From Achromobacter sp. MYb9 (lineage in GTDB: Bacteria; Pseudomonadota; Gammaproteobacteria; Burkholderiales; Burkholderiaceae_B), in assembly GCF_002975275.1 (NCBI RefSeq), contig NZ_PCOQ01000013.1, positions 62,001 through 126,000 on the forward strand: 64,000 nt of DNA, written 5' to 3'. The notes under the pieces are model-generated. The model saw nothing but the letters and a program-made list of their open reading frames with translations, searched no databases and had not been told where the DNA came from. The first letter of the stretch is position 1; each line of letters starts with the position of its first letter. This document shows, in pieces, positions 24,680 through 33,006 of the stretch. The position numbers and the translations under genes were made by a program.

Positions 24680-25108
24680 TTACTTCACCAGCGTGACCGG
24701 CACTTCCGCCAACTGCAGCACCTGATTGGCGACCGATCCGATCAGGATGTTGGCCAGGCTGCCATTGCCGCGCGTGCCCATCACGATGCGGGCGCAGCCG
24801 TGGTCGCGGGCATAGCCGGCGATTTCGGTGGCGGCGTGGCCGAATTCGACATGGCTGGTGTAATCCACGCCGGTGGTGTCCAGAAGCTGGCGCGCTTCGT
24901 GGGTGGCCTCTTGGCCTTCGCGCGTATAGAACTCGTTGATCATGTCTTGCGTGATCAGCCGCGACAGGCCCGCTCGCCCTTGCGTGGGCGTCTGGACGTT
25001 GATCAGGTGGATGCGCGCGGCGCCGGCGCCCGCGGCCAGTTGGCGGGCGTACAGTACGGCGCGGTTGGCATTGTCGGAGCCGTCGACGGGGACCAGGATG
25101 TTCAGCAT
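24680..25108 (-). CDS. Universal stress protein (UspA family), copy 1
   Basis: The 142-aa single-domain UspA protein starts MLNILVPVDGSDNANRAV and ends in the ATP-binding pattern GTRGNGSLANILIGS (G-2x-G-9x-G-S), so it should bind ATP. It is followed upstream by a paralogue on the same strand 17 bp away. The pair converges on the kinase gene. Such proteins respond to growth arrest and other stress; targets are unknown. Confidence 0.92.
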   Translation of the reverse strand: MLNILVPVDGSDNANRAVLYARQLAAGAGAARIHLINVQTPTQGRAGLSRLITQDMINEFYTREGQEATHEARQLLDTTGVDYTSHVEFGHAATEIAGYARDHGCARIVMGTRGNGSLANILIGSVANQVLQLAEVPVTLVK

Positions 25109-25125
25109 GGATGCTCCTTGATGCG

Positions 25126-25551
25126 TTACTTGACCAGCGTGACGGGCAATTCCGTCAGGTGCAGGACGCGGGTGGCGACGGACCCCATGAACAGCGACGA
25201 CACCGAACCCAGCCCGCGCGAACCCATGTAGATTTCGTCGGCGCCGGTTTCGTCGGCGATGCGGGCGATGGTGTCGGCGGCGGCGCCGATTTCGACGCGG
25301 GCTTCAAAGGGCACGCCGGCCTTTGACAGCAAGCCGCTGGCTTCCTGTAGCGCCGCGCGGCCCTCGTCCTGGTAATAAGCGTCGATCTCGGCCTGCGACA
25401 GGCCACGGCCGATCTTGCCGGATTTCAGCGGAATCTGGACGCTTAGCAGATCGACCCGTTCGACGGGGTCGTAGGCGCGGGCGGCCAGCATGGCTTGTAC
25501 GGCGTGGATGGCGGGTTGCGAGCCGTCTACGGGGATCAGGATGCGCTTCAT
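25126..25551 (-). CDS. Universal stress protein (UspA family), copy 2
   Basis: The 141-aa protein resembles its neighbour: MKRILIPVDGSQPAIHAVQ at the start and MGSRGLGSVSSLFMGSVATRV near the end, the latter again fitting G-2x-G-9x-G-S for ATP binding. Both end with the same LPVTLVK / VPVTLVK terminus. The two genes are a tandem paralogous pair in one operon (17-bp gap), with this copy first. They may form homo- or heterodimers; that is inference from family behaviour. Confidence 0.92.
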   Translation of the reverse strand: MKRILIPVDGSQPAIHAVQAMLAARAYDPVERVDLLSVQIPLKSGKIGRGLSQAEIDAYYQDEGRAALQEASGLLSKAGVPFEARVEIGAAADTIARIADETGADEIYMGSRGLGSVSSLFMGSVATRVLHLTELPVTLVK

Positions 25552-25692
25552 CGTCGTCTCCTTATTGTGTGTGCGAGCCGCGAAAGGCGGATGGCCCTAC
25601 TGTATTCCAATTATTCGCCCGTTTTGGCGTCTACGCGATGCGCGGGATCAAAGCGGTTCGCGTGCGATTGCCGCGCGTGCCCGGCCCGCCGC

Positions 25693-26505
25693 TCAACGCC
25701 AGCGTTCCGGCGTGGGGCTCGCGTCCATGGGTGTGCCCAGCAAGCGGCTGGCCAGTGCCGCCAACGCGGGCGCGCTGCCAGTGGTCTCCAGACGCGTTTC
25801 GCCCACGCTTGCCGTGCCCAGCAGGCCGCGCTCTTGCAATTGGTGCCGCAGCCAGCGGGCGACGGGCGATCCGGTTTCCAGCAGCGGCACGCCGGGACCG
25901 GCCGCGGCCTGGATCGCATCGCGCAGGAACGGAAAATGGGTGCAGCCCAGCACCAGCACGTCGGCGCCGGCGGCACGCAATTCCGCCACGGGCGCGCGCA
26001 CGGCGGCGTCAACGCGGGGGCCGCTAAGTTCGCCTTGCTCTACCAGCCCGACCCATTCCGGGCAGGGCCGCAACAGGATGCGCACTTCAGGCGCTTCGCG
26101 CTGGACCAGCGCGGCGAACTTGGGGCTGGCGAGCGTGCCGGTGGTGGCGAATACGCCCACGACGCCGCTGTGCGTCAGGTGAGCGGCGGGCTTGATGGCG
26201 GGCTCCACGCCGATGATGATCAGGTCGGGATGGCGGCGGCGCAACTGCGCGATAGCGGCGGCGGTGGCGGTATTGCAGGCCACCACCACGGCTTTGGCCT
26301 GGCGCGAGACGAAGTAATCGGTCAGCGCATGGGCGCGCTGCTCGACGAAGGCTTGCGTCTTTTCGCCATAGGGCACATGGGCGGAGTCGGCCACGTACAG
26401 CAGCGATTCATGGGGCAAGGCATCGCGAATCGCGCGCAACACGCTCAGGCCGCCAACGCCGGAGTCGTACACGCCGATAGGGGATTCGGAAGACATGGTC
26501 GACAT
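25693..26505 (-). CDS. murI: Glutamate racemase
   Basis: The 270-aa enzyme converts L-glutamate to D-glutamate for peptidoglycan. Catalytic cysteines are Cys77 (VVACNTATA) and Cys188 (LGCTHFPFL), with YDSGVGGLSVLRAI near the start and PYGEKT. Two in-frame ATGs exist (26505 and 26496) with no clear Shine-Dalgarno for either; I used the longer. It is a stand-alone gene between the UspA pair and a LysR gene on the same strand. Length is usual for the family. Confidence 0.95.
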   Translation of the reverse strand: MSTMSSESPIGVYDSGVGGLSVLRAIRDALPHESLLYVADSAHVPYGEKTQAFVEQRAHALTDYFVSRQAKAVVVACNTATAAAIAQLRRRHPDLIIIGVEPAIKPAAHLTHSGVVGVFATTGTLASPKFAALVQREAPEVRILLRPCPEWVGLVEQGELSGPRVDAAVRAPVAELRAAGADVLVLGCTHFPFLRDAIQAAAGPGVPLLETGSPVARWLRHQLQERGLLGTASVGETRLETTGSAPALAALASRLLGTPMDASPTPERWR

Positions 26506-26582
26506 TACAGGACGGGGGCAGGGGGCAAGGTCGGACGGGAACGTCGGGCAGTGTAGCGCCGCGCGACGGCGGCGGGGCCTGG

Positions 26583-27512
26583 CTAGGAGGCCAGCGGAGC
26601 CGCTTCGGCGCGATGGCGGCGCACTTCCTCGATCAGCTTGCGGGTGGCGCCGGACTGGGGCGCGTCGCGCCAGATCAGGTTCAGCGGGGCACGCAGCTCG
26701 ACCGGTTCTTTCACGCTGACGTACACCACGCCTTCGATGTTCACGCGGCGTAGCGAGGCAGGCACCAGCGACACGCCCAGGCCGGCCGCCACCAGGCTCA
26801 GCGTGGACAGCATGCGCGGCGCTTCCTGCGCGATGCGGGGGCTGAAGCCCGACGCGCTGCACGCCGTGATGATCGCGTCGTATAGGCCGGGGCCGCTATG
26901 ACGCCGATACAGGATCAGGGATTCCTCGGCCAGTTCGGATAGCGCGATGTGGCGGCGCGTGCGGCCCTTGACCGCCGGGTGGTCGGCGGGAAACGCCGCC
27001 AGCATGGTTTCTTCCAGCACGGTTTCCTCGACCACGCCGGGGCCGGGGCCATACGCGCCCCGGATGAACGCCACGTCCACGCGGCCTTCGCTGACGGCTT
27101 CGCGCAGTTCGCCCGTGCTGCTTTCCTCAAGCACCAACCGGACGTTCGGCGCGCTTTCGCGGAAGCGCCGGATGACCGACGGCACGAAGGGATGGAACGC
27201 CGCCGATCCGGTGAAGCCGACCGTCAGCCGGCCCGCTTCGCCTTGCGATACGCGACGCACCCCGTCCACGGCCTGGTCCACCAGTGCGATGATGTTGCGC
27301 GCGTCGTCGACCAGGGCGCGACCGCTTTCGGTCAGCTCCATGCCGCGCGGCAAGCGGTGGAACAGGGTCACGCCCAGCTCGTGCTCCAGTACGCGGATCT
27401 GCTGGCTGAGCGGCGGCTGGCGGATGCCCAGCCGGGCGGCGGCCTTGGTCAGATGGGATTCCTCGGCCACGGCCAGGAAGTAGCGCAGAAGACGCAGATC
27501 GACTGATGCCAT
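26583..27512 (-). CDS. LysR family transcriptional regulator
   Basis: The 309-aa protein has an N-terminal LysR winged helix (residues 5-65: LRLLRYFLAVAEESHLTKAA, PPLSQQIRVLEHELGVTLFHR) and a type 2 periplasmic-binding-like effector domain (about 90-295) with VAAGLGVSLVPASL. It is divergent from the two-gene chromate transporter and probably controls it. A T-N11-A type inverted repeat, ATAT-N7-ATAT at 27511-27525, overlaps its own start, a position usual for LysR autoregulation. Confidence 0.9.
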   Translation of the reverse strand: MASVDLRLLRYFLAVAEESHLTKAAARLGIRQPPLSQQIRVLEHELGVTLFHRLPRGMELTESGRALVDDARNIIALVDQAVDGVRRVSQGEAGRLTVGFTGSAAFHPFVPSVIRRFRESAPNVRLVLEESSTGELREAVSEGRVDVAFIRGAYGPGPGVVEETVLEETMLAAFPADHPAVKGRTRRHIALSELAEESLILYRRHSGPGLYDAIITACSASGFSPRIAQEAPRMLSTLSLVAAGLGVSLVPASLRRVNIEGVVYVSVKEPVELRAPLNLIWRDAPQSGATRKLIEEVRRHRAEAAPLAS

Positions 27513-27525
27513 ATGCTGTGAATAT
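27511..27525. promoter_or_regulatory. Candidate LysR box
   Basis: ATAT, 7 bases, ATAT contains the T-N11-A core expected for LysR-type regulators. It spans the start codon of the LysR gene, in an AT-rich patch (27510-27560) between the regulator and the divergent chrA genes. Further ATAT-like elements follow at about 27541-27547. Confidence 0.4.
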
Positions 27526-27651
27526 GATTTGTTAGGTAGTCATATATTAGACATTATCTGACGCGAAGAGTAGGCTGACATCTCGTTATTCCTCTCTTGG
27601 CGCAGCAACGCGCCAGCCTTCGTCCACCGGCCTTGGGCCGGTCATCACAAC

Positions 27652-28227
27652 ATGAATGCAGCACTTTCCACCCCCGAGGCCGCTGTTCCGCCTCCGCCCA
27701 CCTGTGGGCAATTGTTCTACGGTTTTCTGATGCTTGGCTTGACGGCATTCGGCGGCGCGTTGCCCCTGGCGCGCCGCATGGTCGTTGAAAAGCACCGCTG
27801 GCTAAGCGGCGCCGAATTCACCGATCTGCTGGGCCTGTGCCAGTTTCTGCCCGGCGGCAACATCATCAATCTGTCGGTCGCGCTGGGCATGAAGTTCCGC
27901 GGCCCCCGCGGCGCGTTCGCGGCGCTGATGGGCTTGATCCTGGCGCCGTCCGCCATCGTCATCCTGCTGGGCATGGTGTACGACCGGTTCCAGAGCGACC
28001 CCCACATTCAGCACTTGTTCGCCGGCCTGGCCGCCGCGGCGGCCGGACTGCTGATTTCGATGGCGGTGAAGATCGGCGTGCCAGTGGTGAAGCGCCGCGA
28101 CTGGCTGGCAGGCGTGGTCGCCACGGTCTGTTTCGTGGCAATCGCCGTGTTGCGCATCCCGCTGTTGCCCACGATGGCAGTCCTGACGCCATTGAGCATC
28201 CTGCTGGTCTGGAGGCAACGTCGATGA
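27652..28227 (+). CDS. Chromate transporter, N-terminal half (short-chain ChrA)
   Basis: The 191-aa membrane protein carries one CHR domain: LFYGFLMLGLTAFGGALPLARR, LSGAEFTDLLGLCQFLPGGNIINLSVALG and several hydrophobic segments. Short-chain ChrA proteins occur as pairs encoded in tandem, with opposite membrane topology, and act together as one chromate/sulfate carrier. Its stop overlaps the next gene's ATG in ATGA. The LysR gene is divergent. Whether the real substrate is chromate is not shown by sequence. Confidence 0.87.
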   Translation: MNAALSTPEAAVPPPPTCGQLFYGFLMLGLTAFGGALPLARRMVVEKHRWLSGAEFTDLLGLCQFLPGGNIINLSVALGMKFRGPRGAFAALMGLILAPSAIVILLGMVYDRFQSDPHIQHLFAGLAAAAAGLLISMAVKIGVPVVKRRDWLAGVVATVCFVAIAVLRIPLLPTMAVLTPLSILLVWRQRR

Positions 28228-28748
28228 TCCAGACCCTGATCTCGCTGGCCCTGATCTTCTCGCAGCTGTCCGTGCTTGCGTTCGGCGGTGGAAACACCAT
28301 CCTGCCCGAAATGCAGCGTCAGGTCGTGGACGTGCACGGCTGGATGACGGCAGCCGATTTTTCCGCGCTGTTCGCCTTGGGCCAGGCCGCGCCCGGGCCC
28401 AACCTGATGGTGGTCACGCTGGTCGGCTGGCACGTGGCGGGCGGGTGGGGCGTGCTTGTCACGACCATGGCCAAGTTCGGTCCGTCCTCGCTGATCACCA
28501 TCCTGGCGCTGGGCTTGTGGGAACGCTTCAAAGACCGCCCGTGGCGCGGTGTGATCCAGGCGGGCATCTTCCCGATGACCGTGGGCCTGGTCGCCGCCAG
28601 CGCCGCGCTGATCACCGAGGCTTCGGTGCATACCTGGCTGCTGGGGGCGATTACCGCCGTGGTGGCGTTGTTGGCCAGCACCACGCGCATTCATCCGCTG
28701 TGGCTGCTGTTTGGCGGCGCGCTGGTGGGTTTGCTGGCGATTGGTTAG
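28224..28748 (+). CDS. Chromate transporter, C-terminal half (short-chain ChrA)
   Basis: The 174-aa protein is the second CHR domain: LIFSQLSVLAFGGGNTILPEM, FSALFALGQAAPGPNLMVVTLVG, followed by hydrophobic helices. It starts within the stop of its partner, so the two halves are made together and in equal amounts. It is weakly similar to the first half, as expected from an ancient duplication. Confidence 0.87.
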   Translation: MIQTLISLALIFSQLSVLAFGGGNTILPEMQRQVVDVHGWMTAADFSALFALGQAAPGPNLMVVTLVGWHVAGGWGVLVTTMAKFGPSSLITILALGLWERFKDRPWRGVIQAGIFPMTVGLVAASAALITEASVHTWLLGAITAVVALLASTTRIHPLWLLFGGALVGLLAIG

Positions 28749-28770
28749 CGCTGCGGCGCTAGCCAATCGC

Positions 28771-28803
28771 CGCGCGGGCGTCACGGCTGTGACGACCCGC
28801 GCG
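28771..28803. terminator. Bidirectional hairpin between chrA and the methyltransferase
   Basis: CGCGCGGGCGTCAC and GTGACG-A-CCCGCGCG form a 14-bp stem with one bulged A and a GGCT loop. It lies between convergent genes. No T-run follows on either strand, so it may stop transcripts with help from Rho or protect 3' ends. Confidence 0.45.
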
Positions 28804-28820
28804 TTGCGCCTTGCCGAAGA

Positions 28821-30056
28821 TCAGGCGGCGGCGCCCAATCTCCACAAAGACGTGACTTCCTTCGAGCGCGCTGCGTATAGCGGGTCGCTCGGGTCTTTGG
28901 CGCGGGCGTGCGTCGGGCGTGTGTCGATGCGTTCAATGACGCGCAAGCCGGCGGCCTGGATCATTTCCATCAGCTGTTCACGGGTGCGCAGGCCCAGATG
29001 TTCCGCCAAGTCGGACAGGATCAGCCAGCCTTCGCCGTTGGGCGTCAGATGTTCGGTCAGGCCGTTGAGAAACCCGCGCAGCATGCGGCTGTCGGGGTCG
29101 TACACGGCATGCTCGACGGGCGAGCTGGGACGGGCGGGCAGCCAGGGCGGATTGCAGACGATCAGCGACACGCGGCCTTCGGGGAACAGGTCGGCCTCGA
29201 CGATATCGACCTGTTTCGCCAGGCCCAGCCGTTCCAGGTTTTCGCGGGCGCAAGCCAGCGCGCGCGGGTCCTGGTCGGTGCCGATGACGCGCTTGCCGCC
29301 ACGGCGCGCGATCACGGCGGCCAGGACGCCGGTGCCGGTGCCGATATCGAAGGCGACGCCGCCACGCGGCATCGGCGTATTCGCCACCAGTTCAACATAT
29401 TCGCCGCGCAGCGGCGAAAACACGCCGTAGTGCGGGTGGATGCGGTTGTTCAGGGCGGGAATCTCAACGCCCTTCTTGCGCCATTCAAAGGCGCCGATCA
29501 GGCCCAGCAATTCGCGCAGCGACGCCACGTAGGGCTCGTCGGCCGGGCCGTGGACTTCTTCGCAGGCTTGCCGCGCGTCGGGCGCGCGGCGCAGCGAAAT
29601 ACCGTGGCCGGCGTCGAACGGGATCAGCAGCATGCCCAGGATGCGGGCGCGCTGCGACTGGATCTGGCGGTGCTGGTTGAAGGCTTCCAGCAAGGTTTCC
29701 ACCGGTTTGCGCGGACGCTTGTCCACGCGCCGGGTCATCGCCTGCAGCAGCAGGCGGGCGTTCTGGAAGTCGCCGCGCCACAACAGGCCCACGCCTTCGC
29801 AGGCCTGGCGGTACGCCATGTCCGCGGTCAGGGTGTCGTCCACCACCACCACGCGCTTGGGCGGCGTCGCGCCGGTTTCAGAGCGCCAGCGGGCGGAATG
29901 GGGGACACTATTTTCTTCCCAGTGCAATTCAGGGGCGGTCAACGCGGCGCTCCGGTAGAGACGGGGGGACGGGGCAGGATCATGGGGCAGGAGATAAAAA
30001 GAAAGGGCGCGGGCTGCCAATGTAGCAGTTTCGCGCCCTGTGACGTTGCGCGGCAC
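28821..30056 (-). CDS. Class I SAM-dependent methyltransferase (HemK/RsmC-like)
   Basis: The 411-aa protein has a poorly conserved N-terminal half and a C-terminal methyltransferase domain (about residues 215-400) with the SAM motif FDIGTGTGVLAAVIARRGG, the acidic IGTDQDPRA and the NPPW motif in IVCNPPWLPARP. NPPW suggests methylation of a planar nitrogen, as in N6-adenine of RNA or glutamine of proteins. The target is unknown. The start is uncertain: GTG at 30056 has no clear Shine-Dalgarno, and a TTG at 30020 is an alternative. Confidence 0.8.
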   Translation of the reverse strand: MPRNVTGRETATLAARALSFYLLPHDPAPSPRLYRSAALTAPELHWEENSVPHSARWRSETGATPPKRVVVVDDTLTADMAYRQACEGVGLLWRGDFQNARLLLQAMTRRVDKRPRKPVETLLEAFNQHRQIQSQRARILGMLLIPFDAGHGISLRRAPDARQACEEVHGPADEPYVASLRELLGLIGAFEWRKKGVEIPALNNRIHPHYGVFSPLRGEYVELVANTPMPRGGVAFDIGTGTGVLAAVIARRGGKRVIGTDQDPRALACARENLERLGLAKQVDIVEADLFPEGRVSLIVCNPPWLPARPSSPVEHAVYDPDSRMLRGFLNGLTEHLTPNGEGWLILSDLAEHLGLRTREQLMEMIQAAGLRVIERIDTRPTHARAKDPSDPLYAARSKEVTSLWRLGAAA

Positions 30057-30094
30057 CCGGGTTGCCCCGGGCGTCAGGCCGGCCGGACCGCCTT

Positions 30095-31762
30095 CTACTG
30101 GAACAGCACGACCGCTTTCTGCAGCGTGATCCAGATGCCCCAGGCCAGCGGGATGCCCACGCAGGCCCAGGCGAACATCACCAGCGCCGCGGGCGTGCGG
30201 AACGTGGAGGTGCCCACGCCATGGGTTTCGGCGGCGACGGCGCGTTCATGCGCCAAGGCCTTCTCATGCGTCAGTTCGGCGTCCGTCATGAAGTACTTGG
30301 GGTTGACCGGGCGGATCGCCAGGTTGCACAGGAAGCCCAGCACCAGCATGCCCGCCAGGATGTACATGGTGATGTCGTAGACCTGCGCGCGCGGCACGCC
30401 GATCGACAACTGGTATTCACGGATGTAGTTCACCAGCACCGGCCCGAAGATGCCCGCCGCCGACCACGCCGTCAGCAGGCGGCCATGGATGGCGCCCACC
30501 ATCTGCGTGCCGAACAGGTCGGCCAGGTACGCGGGCACCGTGGCAAAACCGCCTCCGTACATGGACAGGATCACGCAGAAGGCCGCCACGAACAGGGCCA
30601 ATGCGCCGATATGCGCGGTCCAGGGAATGGCGGAATACAGGACGAAGCCCAGCACCAGGAAGATCAGATAGGTTGTCTTGCGGCCCAGCTTGTCCGACAG
30701 GCTGGCCCAGAAGAAGCGGCCACCGATGTTGAACAGGCTGAGCAAGCCGGTGAAGCCCGCCGCGATGGCGGCGATGGCGGCCAGCTGATCCTTGTCCAAC
30801 TGGCCAAAGCCCAGTTCCGGCTTGTTGATCAGACCTCCGCCGAACACTTCTTGCAGCAAGGGAGAGGCCATGCCCAGGATGCCGATGCCCGCCGTCACGT
30901 TCAAGCACAGCACCAGCCACACCAGCCAGAACTGCGGCACGCCCCAGACGCGCTTCACGTGGACGTGGCCCTTGGTGATCATGGCGTTGTTGGCCTGCTT
31001 GGCGGGGGCGCTCCAGCCTTCGGGCTTCCAGCCCGTCGGCGGCACGCGGTAGCCCAGCGCGCCGGACATCATGAAGATGAAATACACCGCCGCCATGGTC
31101 AGAAAGGTCTGCCAGACGCCCGGCGAGGTCGGCGTGGCGAAGTGGCGCATCAGCAGGTCGGCCAGCGGCGCGCCGATCATCGCGCCGCCGCCGAAGCCCA
31201 TGATGGCCATGCCGGTGGCCATGCCGCGGCGGTCCGGAAACCATTTGATGAGCGTGCTGACGGGCGAGATATAACCCAACCCCAGCCCGATGCCGCCGAT
31301 GACGCCGGACCCCAGCCACAGCATCCACATCTGGTGCAGGTATACGCCGATGGCCGAAATCACCAGGCCGCCGCACCAGCACAAGGCCGACACCACGCCC
31401 GCCTTGCGGGGGCCGGCGCGTTCAAGCCAGCCGCCCCATAGCGCGGCGGAACATCCCAGCAGCACGAAGAACAGGGTGTACATCCAGCCCATCGTGGAAA
31501 TCTTCCAGTCGCAGCTGGTCGTGAGCAGCTCGGCGGCCAGGCTCATGTCGGCCGGGCAGGCCAGCGGTTTGGTCCCGCCCACCATCTTGGACAAGGGTAT
31601 CCAGAACACCGAGAAGCCATAGGCCATGCCGATGCACAGGTGGATGGCCAAGGCGGCCGGCGGGACCAGCCAGCGCGAGAATCCCGGTCCGGCGATGGTG
31701 CGTTCTTTATCAAAAAACCCCGGCCTTGCGCCAGGCAGGTCCAGTGTGGCGGTGCTTTCCAT
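30095..31762 (-). CDS. OFA-family MFS transporter (oxalate/formate antiporter type)
   Basis: The 555-aa protein has twelve or so membrane segments and the OFA features: a large periplasmic insert after TM1 (CPADMSLAAELLTTSCDW region), GGIGLGLGYISPVSTLIKWFPDRRGMATG and GGGFATVPAYLADLFG. GAGGAG precedes the ATG, which sets the start. The OFA family includes oxalate:formate exchangers, and the next operon on the same strand encodes formate dehydrogenase, so formate or oxalate is a reasonable guess for the substrate. No oxalyl-CoA decarboxylase or formyl-CoA transferase gene is in the window. Confidence 0.85.
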   Translation of the reverse strand: MESTATLDLPGARPGFFDKERTIAGPGFSRWLVPPAALAIHLCIGMAYGFSVFWIPLSKMVGGTKPLACPADMSLAAELLTTSCDWKISTMGWMYTLFFVLLGCSAALWGGWLERAGPRKAGVVSALCWCGGLVISAIGVYLHQMWMLWLGSGVIGGIGLGLGYISPVSTLIKWFPDRRGMATGMAIMGFGGGAMIGAPLADLLMRHFATPTSPGVWQTFLTMAAVYFIFMMSGALGYRVPPTGWKPEGWSAPAKQANNAMITKGHVHVKRVWGVPQFWLVWLVLCLNVTAGIGILGMASPLLQEVFGGGLINKPELGFGQLDKDQLAAIAAIAAGFTGLLSLFNIGGRFFWASLSDKLGRKTTYLIFLVLGFVLYSAIPWTAHIGALALFVAAFCVILSMYGGGFATVPAYLADLFGTQMVGAIHGRLLTAWSAAGIFGPVLVNYIREYQLSIGVPRAQVYDITMYILAGMLVLGFLCNLAIRPVNPKYFMTDAELTHEKALAHERAVAAETHGVGTSTFRTPAALVMFAWACVGIPLAWGIWITLQKAVVLFQ

Positions 31763-31878
31763 GTTGTCTCCTCAGGGGTGCGGCTTTATCGAGCACGCCG
31801 ACCGGAAATACAACGGTGGCGCGGCTTCTTTTTGAATCCGTCACTGCGTACTGACTGCGGTAAAGCGGTTGCGCGCGC

Positions 31879-32136
31879 CTATCCCACGCGGGGCGCTGGC
31901 GTCAGGCGCTGGCGGTTCTGCGTGACCGCGTCCAGCACCAGGGGATGCAACTGTTCTTCGCCGGCATCGCCGTCGGGGCGTTGCGCCAGAAAGCCCAGCA
32001 GCTCGTTGCGCATGCGGGGTTCCCAGAACTTGTGGATATGGTTGGCCACGCCTTCCAGCGCTTCGTGCCGGTCCGGCATGGCGTCGAAGAACTGGCCGAT
32101 GCGGTTGGCCATGCGGATGAGGTTGCCGATTTCCAT
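31879..32136 (-). CDS. fdsD: Formate dehydrogenase delta subunit
   Basis: The 85-aa product (MEIGNLIRMANRIGQFFDAMPDR at the start, then VANHIHKFWEPRMR) matches the small FdsD/FdhD-delta family that accompanies soluble NAD-dependent molybdenum formate dehydrogenases. It is needed for assembly or stability of the enzyme in characterised systems. It is the last gene of the fdsGBA-fdhD-fdsD operon, 18 bp behind fdhD. Confidence 0.9.
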   Translation of the reverse strand: MEIGNLIRMANRIGQFFDAMPDRHEALEGVANHIHKFWEPRMRNELLGFLAQRPDGDAGEEQLHPLVLDAVTQNRQRLTPAPRVG

Positions 32137-32154
32137 TGCGTGTCGGGGTCCGGT

Positions 32155-32976
32155 TCAGGGGATGAGGCGGTCGGGGTGGGAATAAAGCGTGGCGTCGTCG
32201 TTGCGCAGGAAGCCCACCAGGCTGACGTTGGCATCCTGCGCCAGCCGGATGGCCAGGGCGGTGGGGGCGGATACGGCCGCCAGCACGGCCACGCCGGCCG
32301 CGGCCGTTTTCTGCACCATTTCGAAGCTGGCCCGGCTGGATACCAGCACGATGCCGTCGCCGGCATTCATGGCCTGGCGCGCCAGCGCGCCCACCAGCTT
32401 GTCCAGCGCGTTGTGGCGGCCCACGTCCTCGCGCACCAGCGCGACGACGCCGTCGGCGCCCGCCCAGCCCGCCGCATGGGTCGCGCCGGTGATGTCGTGC
32501 AGCGCCTGGCGGGCGCGCATGTCGCGCATGGCCGCCAGCACTGATCGGATGCGCACGGGAGACCCGTTGGTGACCGGCGCCACCGGGCGCAGCACCTCCG
32601 GCAGCGTCTCCACGCCGCACAAGCCGCAGCCCGTGCGCCCGGCCATCGCGCGTCGCCGCGATTTCAGCCGCACTTCACAGGCGCTGGAGATCTCCAGCTG
32701 GATCACGATGCCGTCGCATTGCGGCAGCAGGTCGATGCCGCGCACGTCGCTGACGCTGTCGATGATGCCTTCCGACAGGGCGAAGCCCACGGCGAAGTCT
32801 TCCAGGTCTGCCGGCGTGGCCAGCATGGTCGCGTGGCTGATGCCGTTGAATTCCAGCGCCACCGGGGTTTCCTCGGCGACGAAGTCGGTTTCGGGGGCGG
32901 GGGCGATGGCGCCGCCCCGCACACGCTTGACCTGGGTCTGCGTGCAGTCGGGGCGGGAAGACGGGGGCGTGGTCAT
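32155..32976 (-). CDS. fdhD: Formate dehydrogenase accessory sulfurtransferase FdhD
   Basis: The 273-aa protein is the FdhD (FdsC) chaperone that passes sulfur to the molybdenum cofactor before it enters the formate dehydrogenase. The CxxC of the active loop is visible in RTGCGLCGVETLPEVL (around residue 115), along with FALSEGII, RHNALDKLVG and SSRASFEMVQKTAAAG. It sits between fdsA and fdsD in the operon, the same position as fdsC in related bacteria. Confidence 0.95.
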   Translation of the reverse strand: MTTPPSSRPDCTQTQVKRVRGGAIAPAPETDFVAEETPVALEFNGISHATMLATPADLEDFAVGFALSEGIIDSVSDVRGIDLLPQCDGIVIQLEISSACEVRLKSRRRAMAGRTGCGLCGVETLPEVLRPVAPVTNGSPVRIRSVLAAMRDMRARQALHDITGATHAAGWAGADGVVALVREDVGRHNALDKLVGALARQAMNAGDGIVLVSSRASFEMVQKTAAAGVAVLAAVSAPTALAIRLAQDANVSLVGFLRNDDATLYSHPDRLIP

Positions 32977-33006
32977 GGCATCCAGGGCGGTCGTGGCCGG
33001 CAGGGG

